Assembly (NCBI GenBank): GCA_002454975.1
Contig: DKJZ01000015.1
Span: 1-6,651, forward strand
Origin: Hylemonella sp. UBA6679
GTDB taxonomy: Bacteria > Pseudomonadota > Gammaproteobacteria > Burkholderiales > Burkholderiaceae_C
Direction of reading: 5' to 3'
DNA: 6,651 bases
The translations under genes were made by a program, and so were the position numbers. Under the pieces are notes generated by a model that saw only the letters and a program-made list of their open reading frames with translations, had not been told where the DNA came from and did not search any database. This document shows positions 1 through 5,281 of this stretch, one piece after another. Every line of letters begins with the position of its first letter. The stretch's first letter is position 1.

Positions 1-210
1 CGAGCTGGCCACCGAGATGCCACGTTGCTTTTCAATCTCCATCCAGTCGGAGGTGGCGTGGCGGCTGGCCTTGCGCGCTTTGACCGAGCCAGCGATTTGG
101 ATCGCGCCCGAGAACAGCAAGAGCTTTTCGGTCAACGTGGTTTTACCCGCGTCGGGGTGGGAAATGATGGCAAAGGTGCGGCGACGCCGCGTTTCAGGCA
201 CAAAGGACAT
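1..210 (-). CDS. prfC: Peptide chain release factor 3 (RF3), N-terminal part; cut by the window edge
   Basis: RF3 is a cytoplasmic translational GTPase that removes RF1/RF2 from the ribosome after termination. Only the first 70 codons are present, reading leftward from the ATG at 208-210, and the frame is open to the window edge. The translation has the RF3 hallmark RRTFAIISHPDAGKTTLTEK, with the P-loop SHPDAGKT at residues 17-24. It continues with HATSDWMEIEKQRGIS at 51-66, the switch I region, in which RF3 carries RGIS where most translational GTPases have RGIT. This start gives a short arginine-rich N-terminus (PETRRRR) before the GTPase domain, as expected. No clear SD precedes it. It is transcribed divergently from the ahcY operon, with only 35 bp between its start codon and the riboswitch, so its -35 region would have to lie inside riboswitch DNA. 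Identity is secure from family knowledge; the missing C-terminal part cannot be assessed. Confidence 0.95.
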   Translation of the reverse strand, partial: MSFVPETRRRRTFAIISHPDAGKTTLTEKLLLFSGAIQIAGSVKARKASRHATSDWMEIEKQRGISVASS

Positions 211-230
211 GAGGGATATTCTGATTAAGG

Positions 231-242
231 CTAGAATTATGA
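231..242. promoter_or_regulatory. Candidate overlapping -10 elements for prfC (-) and the ahcY operon (+)
   Basis: The AT-rich block CTAGAATTATGA gives TAGAAT on the plus strand (232-237) and CATAAT on the minus strand (241-236), each matching the sigma-70 -10 hexamer at five of six positions. A plus-strand start about 7 nt downstream of TAGAAT would fall near 244, just before the first riboswitch pair at 246, which supports the placement. A minus-strand start near 229 would give prfC a leader of about 19 nt. Neither strand has a good -35 hexamer at 16-18 bp, so the assignment rests on the -10 match and geometry only. Confidence 0.4.
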
Positions 243-245
243 CCT

Positions 246-357
246 TCCGAGGAGCGTTGCAGCTCAAGTTCAGGCGGCTTTGACCGATGAGACTTGAGTG
301 AGGCTCGGATTGCTGCAGCAGGTGCACACCTGTTTGTGGCCACTCCAACGGCGCTCA
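246..357 (+). promoter_or_regulatory. S-adenosylhomocysteine (SAH) riboswitch aptamer
   Basis: This RNA binds SAH and, in the known family, switches on methyl-cycle genes. The conserved core is present: GGAGCGTTGC at 251-260, AGGCTCGG at 301-308, and AACGGCGCTCA at 347-357. P1 pairs 246-251 with 304-309 (6 bp). P2 pairs 263-269 with 292-298 (7 bp, plus a G-U at 262/299), with short inner helices 270-272/288-290 and 275-277/284-286. The pseudoknot pairs GAGCGT 252-257 with GCGCTC 351-356 (one G-U). A 5-bp hairpin, 319-323/328-332 with loop GCAC, sits in the variable linker between P1 and the pseudoknot. The layout matches what I recall of the Ralstonia solanacearum aptamer structure. It lies directly upstream of ahcY with metF in the same operon, the classic genetic setting for this family. 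P2 here is long for the class. Confidence 0.95.
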
Positions 358-426
358 CCCACTGTGTTTGTGAGGTGAGTCCCCCCGAATCCCTTCCCGC
401 ACGGTGGCTGTCAATTTATTTTGGAG
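343..426 (+). promoter_or_regulatory. Probable expression platform of the SAH riboswitch (anti-SD and anti-pseudoknot pairings)
   Basis: CTCCAA at 343-348 is perfectly complementary to TTGGAG at 421-426, which contains the ahcY SD. Its last two bases belong to the conserved AACGG ligand core. Inside that pairing, CTCACC 354-359 pairs with GGTGAG 374-379, and after a bulged A at 373, 360-362 pairs with 370-372 around a 7-nt loop. This hairpin uses 354-356, which the aptamer needs for its pseudoknot. The two pairings are nested and mutually compatible, and both compete with the ligand-bound fold. The simplest reading is a translational ON switch: without SAH the SD is masked, and SAH binding frees it. 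The pairings are seen in the sequence; the mechanism is inferred. No U-tract follows the hairpin, so transcription termination is unlikely. Confidence 0.6.
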
Positions 427-432
427 CTAACC

Positions 433-1875
<1,443 letters not shown>

Positions 1876-1881
1876 TCCGCG

Positions 1882-2664
1882 ATGCGGATTGACCAGTTGC
1901 TGGTCCAGCGCGGGCTGGCCAGCACCCGCTCTCAGGCCCAGCGCCTGATTGCGGCCGGTGTCGAGTGGCAAGACGGCGTCGCGTGGCGTCGTGTTGCCAA
2001 AAATGGTGACGATGTGCCCGAAGATGCTGAGCTGCGTTTGCTCGATGACGCCGAGGCACGCTATGTGTCGCGTGGCGGCCTCAAGCTCGAAGCCGCGCTC
2101 AAGCAAACCGGGGTGATCGTGCAAGGCAAGGTTTGCCTGGATGTGGGCCAAAGCACCGGCGGCTTCACCGATTGCTTGTTGCAAGCTGGCGCCAAGCGCG
2201 TGGTGGGGTTGGATGTGGGCTCTGCGCAGTTACACCCGCAACTGCGTGATGACGCGCGGGTGTTGTGCCTGGAAAACGTCAACGCCCGCGACCCCGATGC
2301 CTTAGATGACGCCCTGGGCGAGCACTTGGACGATCTGGGTATGTCCGAAGGCCCGGCCTTTGATGTGCTGGTGGCTGATGTGTCTTTCATATCGCTCACG
2401 CTGATCTTGCCCGCGGTGGTGGCCCTGCTCAAGCCCGGCGCGGATGTGCTGTTGCTGGTCAAGCCGCAGTTTGAATTGCAGCCCGGCCAAGTGGGTAAAG
2501 GTGGTGTGGTGCGTGATGCGGCCATGTACGAGGTCGTCAAAGACCGCTTGCACCAGGCGTGCGCGACCTTAGGTTTGCAAGTGCAGGCCTGGTTTGATTC
2601 GCCGATCGCTGGTGGCGACGGCAACCGTGAGTTTTTCATTCACGCCAGCGTGCCTGCGGCGTGA
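1882..2664 (+). CDS. tlyA: TlyA-family rRNA 2'-O-methyltransferase (S4 + FtsJ-like domains)
   Basis: The TlyA family transfers a methyl group from SAM to the 2'-OH of cytidines in rRNA (in mycobacteria, 16S C1409 and 23S C1920; 23S only in shorter members). The 'hemolysin' label is historical. At 260 aa it fits the family. Residues 1 to about 60 form an S4 RNA-binding domain beginning MRIDQLLVQRGLASTRSQA. A linker RYVSRGGLKL (60-69) leads into the Rossmann methyltransferase. The SAM loop is LDVGQSTGGFTDCLL (86-100), ADVSFISL lies at 165-172, LLVKPQFE at 191-198, and GNREFF at 247-252. These place the K-D-K-E catalytic set at K68, D166, K194 and E250. The start is 6 nt after the ahcY stop with no recognisable SD, so expression probably depends on translational coupling to ahcY. 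Its reaction product is SAH, the ligand of the upstream riboswitch. Which rRNA site it modifies here cannot be told from sequence. Confidence 0.93.
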   Translation: MRIDQLLVQRGLASTRSQAQRLIAAGVEWQDGVAWRRVAKNGDDVPEDAELRLLDDAEARYVSRGGLKLEAALKQTGVIVQGKVCLDVGQSTGGFTDCLLQAGAKRVVGLDVGSAQLHPQLRDDARVLCLENVNARDPDALDDALGEHLDDLGMSEGPAFDVLVADVSFISLTLILPAVVALLKPGADVLLLVKPQFELQPGQVGKGGVVRDAAMYEVVKDRLHQACATLGLQVQAWFDSPIAGGDGNREFFIHASVPAA

Positions 2665-2678
2665 TGTCGGAGTGTGTG

Positions 2679-3524
2679 ATGAGCCAAGTGTCTTGCCCGG
2701 TCAGCATTGAGTTTTTTCCGCCCAAGTCCCCCGAGGGCGCTGCCAAGCTGCGCGGGGTTCGCCAAGCGTTGTACGTTTTGAAGCCCGAGTTTTGCTCGGT
2801 CACCTACGGCGCGGGCGGGTCAACCCAAGACGGCACGTTCACCGCGGTGCGTGACATCATTGCCGAAGGCCAGCAGGCCGCCTCGCACATGTCGTGCATC
2901 GGCGCGACCAAGGCCAGCATGCGCGCCAATCTGGCGCAGCTCAAGGCCATGGGCGTCAAGCGCATTGTCGCGCTGCGTGGCGATTTGCCCAGCGGCTACG
3001 GTGCTGGTGGTGAGTTCACCCACGCCAGCGATTTGGTGGCGTTCATCCGTGAAGAAACCGGGGACGACTTTCACATCGAGGTGGCCGCCTACCCGGAGAT
3101 TCACCCCCAAGCCAAGTCACCTGAGGCTGATTTGCAAGCCCTGGTGACCAAGGCGCGCGCGGGCGCAAATTCCGCGATCACCCAGTATTTTTTCAACTCC
3201 GACGCTTACTTCAAGTTTGTGGAAGAGGCCGATGCCAAGGGTGTGCACATTCCCATCGTGCCGGGCATCATGCCCATCACCAGCTCGACGCAGCTGTTGC
3301 GCTTTTCGGACGCGTGCGGCGCAGAAATTCCCCGTTGGATCCGCCTGCGCTTGCAAAGTTATGGTGACGACACCGCCTCCATCAAAGCCTTTGGCCTGGA
3401 TGTGGTGACCGACCTGTGCGAGCAGCTCCGCGTTTGCGGCGCGCCTGCGCTGCACTTCTACAGCATGAACCAAAGCGAGCCGATTTTGGAAATCAGCAAG
3501 CGTTTGGGTTTGCTGGACGCCTGA
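2679..3524 (+). CDS. metF: 5,10-methylenetetrahydrofolate reductase (FAD-dependent)
   Basis: MetF reduces 5,10-methylene-THF to 5-methyl-THF, the methyl donor for remaking methionine from homocysteine. The 281-aa product is a single TIM-barrel catalytic domain, close to E. coli MetF (about 296 aa) and lacking the eukaryotic regulatory domain. Visible motifs are SIEFFPPKS (residues 9-17) with the proton-donor Glu at E11, SVTYGAGGSTQDG (40-52), HMSCIGAT (70-77), VALRGDLPSG (97-106) with the flavin-tuning Asp at D102, AAYPEIHPQAKS (136-147), ANSAITQYFF (163-172) with folate-contacting Q169, VPGIMPI (194-200) and HFYSMN (259-264). I chose the ATG at 2679 because GGAG at 2669-2672 lies 6 nt upstream, the same spacing as in ahcY. 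The in-frame GTG 2661 and ATG 2664 overlap the tlyA stop and lack an SD. It is the last gene of the ahcY-tlyA-metF operon, with a 14-bp gap after tlyA. Confidence 0.97.
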   Translation: MSQVSCPVSIEFFPPKSPEGAAKLRGVRQALYVLKPEFCSVTYGAGGSTQDGTFTAVRDIIAEGQQAASHMSCIGATKASMRANLAQLKAMGVKRIVALRGDLPSGYGAGGEFTHASDLVAFIREETGDDFHIEVAAYPEIHPQAKSPEADLQALVTKARAGANSAITQYFFNSDAYFKFVEEADAKGVHIPIVPGIMPITSSTQLLRFSDACGAEIPRWIRLRLQSYGDDTASIKAFGLDVVTDLCEQLRVCGAPALHFYSMNQSEPILEISKRLGLLDA

Positions 3525-3546
3525 GGGTTGAACTTTGGGGTTGTGC

Positions 3547-3565
3547 GCAGGCCGCTAGAGCCTGC
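3547..3565. other. Hairpin in the convergent metF/rlmJ spacer (weak terminator candidate)
   Basis: GCAGGC 3547-3552 pairs with GCCTGC 3560-3565 around a 7-nt loop. An outer arm, GTGCG 3543-3547 with CGCAC 3570-3574, could form instead of the outermost pair. The spacer of 74 bp lies between the metF stop and the rlmJ stop, where a bidirectional terminator would be expected. Neither strand has a T-run after the stem, so this is not a canonical intrinsic terminator. It may only protect 3' ends or assist Rho-dependent ending. Confidence 0.25.
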
Positions 3566-3598
3566 CAGCCGCACCCTGCCGACCACACCCAAGTGGCT

Positions 3599-4483
3599 TT
3601 AGCCGCCGCTCTCCAGCGTGAAGGCTGCGTGACGGTCCACCCCCAGTGCCTTGGCCATCTCGGGCAAGGCGGGTTTGAGGGCGTCTTTGAGCGTGTAGGG
3701 CGGGTTGATCACAAACATGCCGCTGGCCGGCAAGCCTGGACGCTGGGCCTCGCCTTCGGTGCTCATGGTCGTTTTGCTTGACTTGATGGTCAGCGTGGCG
3801 TGCAACCAAGGCTTGCCCAGTTTGTTGGCCAAGGTTTTGAGTTTGCGCGGCACATCATGCGCTTCTGGCCTTGGGATGACCGGGTACCATACCGCGTAGG
3901 TGCCGGTGGCAAAGCGCTTGAGGCTGTCAGCCACCATCTCGTGCACCCGGGCGTAGTCGCTTTTGATTTCGTAACTGGGGTCGCACAGCACCAGCGCTCG
4001 GCGTGAGGGCGGGGGCAAAAACTTCTTCACGCCTTCAAAGCCGTCTTCACGGAACACCGCCACCTGACGCCCGGCGTCGAGCTGCTCCACATTGCCGCTT
4101 AGGGCTTTGATGTCGGAGGGGTGGATTTCAAACAGCTTCAAGCGGTCTTGCTGGCGCAAAAGTTGCTGAATGATGAATGGCGAGCCAGGGTAAACGCGGC
4201 TTTGCGACCCCCGGTTAAAGCCCTTGATCACATCCACATAGTCTTGCAGGGCAGGCGCTAAAGGGGTGGTGATATCGAGCAACTTGAGGATGCCTTGAGC
4301 CGCTTCGCCGCTGGTTTGGGCGTAATCGCTGTCGAGGCGGTACAGGCCTGCGCCGGCATGGGTGTCGAGAACGACCAGCGCCGCATCTTTGAGGGCCATG
4401 TGCCGCATCATGGCGATCAACACGGTGTGTTTGAGCACGTCGGCATGGTTGCCGGCGTGAAAGGCGTGGCGGTAACTGAACAT
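3599..4483 (-). CDS. rlmJ: 23S rRNA (adenine(2030)-N6)-methyltransferase RlmJ
   Basis: RlmJ (formerly YhiR) uses SAM to make m6A2030 in 23S rRNA, acting on free rRNA during 50S biogenesis. The product is 294 aa; E. coli RlmJ is 280. The N-terminus MFSYRHAFHAGNHADVLKHT is almost a family signature. LDTHAGAGLYRL (residues 39-50) is the SAM-binding motif I, FNRGSQSRVYPGSP (89-102) and EIHPSD (119-124) follow, and the amino-methyltransferase motif IV is DPSY at 168-171, where E. coli has DPPY. RFATGTYAVWYPV (190-202) and SGMFVINPPY (254-263) complete the pattern. An insertion around 236-252 and a slightly longer tail explain the extra length. No strong SD precedes the ATG at 4481-4483. It is convergent with metF and divergent from rplU, so it is probably a single-gene transcript. 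Confidence 0.95.
   Translation of the reverse strand: MFSYRHAFHAGNHADVLKHTVLIAMMRHMALKDAALVVLDTHAGAGLYRLDSDYAQTSGEAAQGILKLLDITTPLAPALQDYVDVIKGFNRGSQSRVYPGSPFIIQQLLRQQDRLKLFEIHPSDIKALSGNVEQLDAGRQVAVFREDGFEGVKKFLPPPSRRALVLCDPSYEIKSDYARVHEMVADSLKRFATGTYAVWYPVIPRPEAHDVPRKLKTLANKLGKPWLHATLTIKSSKTTMSTEGEAQRPGLPASGMFVINPPYTLKDALKPALPEMAKALGVDRHAAFTLESGG
4244..4258 (+). repeat. 15-bp exact direct repeat, copy 1 (within rlmJ)
   Basis: TTGCAGGGCAGGCGC occurs here and again at 4893-4907. This copy lies in rlmJ codons for about residues 76-80 (APALQ read on the minus strand), so the rlmJ mRNA carries the reverse complement. A 15-mer repeated once in a 6.6-kb window is not expected often by chance, but GC bias raises the odds, and no function is evident. 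Confidence 0.6.
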
Positions 4484-4516
4484 GGGTCTATGGTAACCGC
4501 CCCAGCCCAGAAAACC

Positions 4517-4530
4517 TGCTAAACTATAGG
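4517..4530. promoter_or_regulatory. Candidate overlapping -10 region for rplU (+) and rlmJ (-)
   Basis: On the plus strand TGC at 4517-4519 followed by TAAACT at 4520-4525 resembles an extended -10, and TATAGG at 4525-4530 is an alternative. On the minus strand TATAGT (4528-4523) matches five of six -10 bases. The hexamer CTATAG at 4524-4529 is self-complementary, so the same DNA can serve both strands. This is the only AT-rich stretch in the 92-bp spacer. No good -35 hexamer is visible on either strand. A plus-strand start near 4532-4537 would give rplU a leader of about 40 nt. Confidence 0.4.
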
Positions 4531-4532
4531 GC

Positions 4533-4554
4533 TCTGTGGAAATCCGTCCGCAGA
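4533..4554 (+). promoter_or_regulatory. Leader hairpin upstream of rplU
   Basis: TCTGTGG 4533-4539 pairs with CCGCAGA 4548-4554 (7 bp, one G-U) around the 8-nt loop AAATCCGT. It sits near the 5' end of the predicted rplU transcript, 21 nt before the start codon. There is no U-tract. Ribosomal-protein leaders often carry protein-binding stems for feedback control, but I cannot match this one to a known L21 leader family. A perfect palindrome GAGATCTC (4566-4573) lies between the hairpin and the ATG. Confidence 0.4.
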
Positions 4555-4575
4555 ACTCACTGAAAGAGATCTCAC

Positions 4576-4887
4576 ATGTACGCGGTCATAAAAACCGGTG
4601 GCAAACAGTATCGTGTTGCTGCTGGCGAAAAAATTAAAGTAGAACAGATTGCTGCGGACGTAGGCCAAGAGATCGTGATCGACCAGGTTTTGGCAGTCGG
4701 CAACGGCGCAGAACTCAAAGTTGGCACGCCCTTGGTTTCCGGCGCTACAGTCAAAGCCACCATCGTGGCACACGGCAAGCACGACAAAGTGCACATTTTC
4801 AAAATGCGCCGTCGTAAGCACTACCAAAAGCGTCAAGGTCATCGCCAGCAGTTCACCGAACTGCACATCAGCGCGATCTCCGCCTAA
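4576..4887 (+). CDS. rplU: 50S ribosomal protein bL21
   Basis: bL21 binds 23S rRNA and is part of the large subunit. The product is 103 aa, the usual bacterial length, with the diagnostic start MYAVIKTGGKQYRV (residues 1-14), a beta-barrel core, and the basic loop KVHIFKMRRRKHYQKRQGHR (71-90) that reaches into rRNA. It ends FTELHISAISA. The SD is weak (AAGAGA at 4564-4569, 6 nt before the ATG), which is unusual for a highly expressed gene and may reflect leader control. It is the first gene of the rplU-rpmA pair; the divergent neighbour is rlmJ. Confidence 0.98.
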   Translation: MYAVIKTGGKQYRVAAGEKIKVEQIAADVGQEIVIDQVLAVGNGAELKVGTPLVSGATVKATIVAHGKHDKVHIFKMRRRKHYQKRQGHRQQFTELHISAISA

Positions 4888-4892
4888 TAACT

Positions 4893-4907
4893 TTGCAGGG
4901 CAGGCGC
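4893..4907 (+). repeat. 15-bp exact direct repeat, copy 2 (rplU-rpmA spacer)
   Basis: This is the second copy of TTGCAGGGCAGGCGC, also at 4244-4258. It includes most of the left arm and part of the loop of the hairpin between rplU and rpmA. Because rlmJ is transcribed on the opposite strand, the rlmJ mRNA and the rplU-rpmA mRNA are perfectly complementary over these 15 nt. Confidence 0.6.
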
Positions 4908-4930
4908 GGCTTGCCCTCACTTGATTGAGG
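4897..4930 (+). promoter_or_regulatory. Two mutually exclusive hairpins before rpmA; one masks the rpmA SD
   Basis: Hairpin A pairs AGGGCAGG 4897-4904 with CTTGCCCT 4910-4917 (8 bp, one G-U, loop CGCGG). Hairpin B pairs CCTCA 4915-4919 with TGAGG 4926-4930 (5 bp, loop CTTGAT) and would cover the rpmA SD GAGGA (4927-4931). They share 4915-4917 and cannot both form fully. Hairpin A is clearly the stronger by base count, so the default state should leave the SD open. No T-run follows, so it is not an intrinsic terminator. The pairing is seen; any regulatory role is inference. Confidence 0.4.
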
Positions 4931-4938
4931 AAAAGATC

Positions 4939-5196
4939 ATGGCACAGAAAAAAGGCGGCGGCTCTACGCGAAACGGGCGCGATTCCAAGCCCAAAATGCT
5001 CGGTGTGAAAGCCTTCGGCGGCGAACTCATCACCGCTGGCTCCATCATTGTTCGTCAACGTGGCACCAAGTTCCACGCTGGCAGCAACGTGGGCATTGGC
5101 AAAGACCACACCTTGTTCGCTTTGGTGGACGGCCACGTGTCGTTTGCTGTCAAAGGCTCGATGAACAAGCACATGGTGAACGTGACAGCGGCCTAA
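4939..5196 (+). CDS. rpmA: 50S ribosomal protein bL27
   Basis: bL27 lies near the peptidyl-transferase centre, where its flexible N-terminal tail reaches toward the tRNA acceptor ends. The product is 85 aa, full length. The signature MAQKKGGGSTRNGRDSKPK opens the protein, followed by LGVKAFGGE, IIVRQRGTKFHAG, and GKDHTLFALVDGHV. There is no Firmicutes-type cleavable N-terminal extension. The ATG at 4939 has GAGGA at 4927-4931, 7 nt upstream. The upstream in-frame TTG at 4921 would place the SD inside the coding region and add a prefix absent from the family, so it is rejected. rpmA is cotranscribed with rplU (51-nt gap) and followed by a strong terminator. Confidence 0.98.
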   Translation: MAQKKGGGSTRNGRDSKPKMLGVKAFGGELITAGSIIVRQRGTKFHAGSNVGIGKDHTLFALVDGHVSFAVKGSMNKHMVNVTAA

Positions 5197-5216
5197 GCCG
5201 TTTCGCGACACCCCTG

Positions 5217-5251
5217 AAAGACCCTGCGCTGTCGCGCGGGGTTTTTCGTTT
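5217..5251 (+). terminator. Rho-independent terminator of the rplU-rpmA operon
   Basis: ACCCTGCGC 5221-5229 pairs with GCGCGGGGT 5234-5242 (9 bp, one G-U) around the tetraloop TGTC, followed at once by TTTTT at 5242-5246 and, after CG, TTT at 5249-5251. The AAAG at 5217-5220 can extend the stem into the T-run. It starts 20 nt after the rpmA stop. This is the only textbook intrinsic terminator in the window, and it implies that obgE needs its own promoter or is fed by readthrough. Confidence 0.9.
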
Positions 5252-5256
5252 ATAAA
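5251..5256 (+). promoter_or_regulatory. Candidate -10 element for obgE
   Basis: TATAAA (five of six consensus bases) lies immediately after the terminator T-tract, inside the perfect 10-bp palindrome GTTTATAAAC (5248-5257). A start near 5263 would give a leader of about 19 nt before the obgE ATG. The -35 would fall in the right arm or loop of the terminator stem, where no good hexamer is visible, so this is tentative. Confidence 0.45.
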
Positions 5257-5281
5257 CATTGAACTTTGTTCGGACGCAGCC

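Noticed and set aside
17..283. Forward frames at 17-283 and 25-228
   Set aside because: They lie antisense to the recognisable start of prfC and cross its start and the riboswitch; no SD or motif.
354..379. Hairpin after the riboswitch as an intrinsic terminator
   Set aside because: It is followed by TCCCCCC, not a U-tract. A role as an anti-pseudoknot stem in translational control fits better.
2661..2678. Upstream GTG 2661 or ATG 2664 as the metF start
   Set aside because: They overlap the tlyA stop and lack an SD, while ATG 2679 has GGAG at 6-nt spacing and gives the usual MetF N-terminus.
3416..3781. Forward frame of 121 codons over the end of metF and the end of rlmJ
   Set aside because: It runs out of frame with metF and antisense to rlmJ, with no SD and no recognisable motif.
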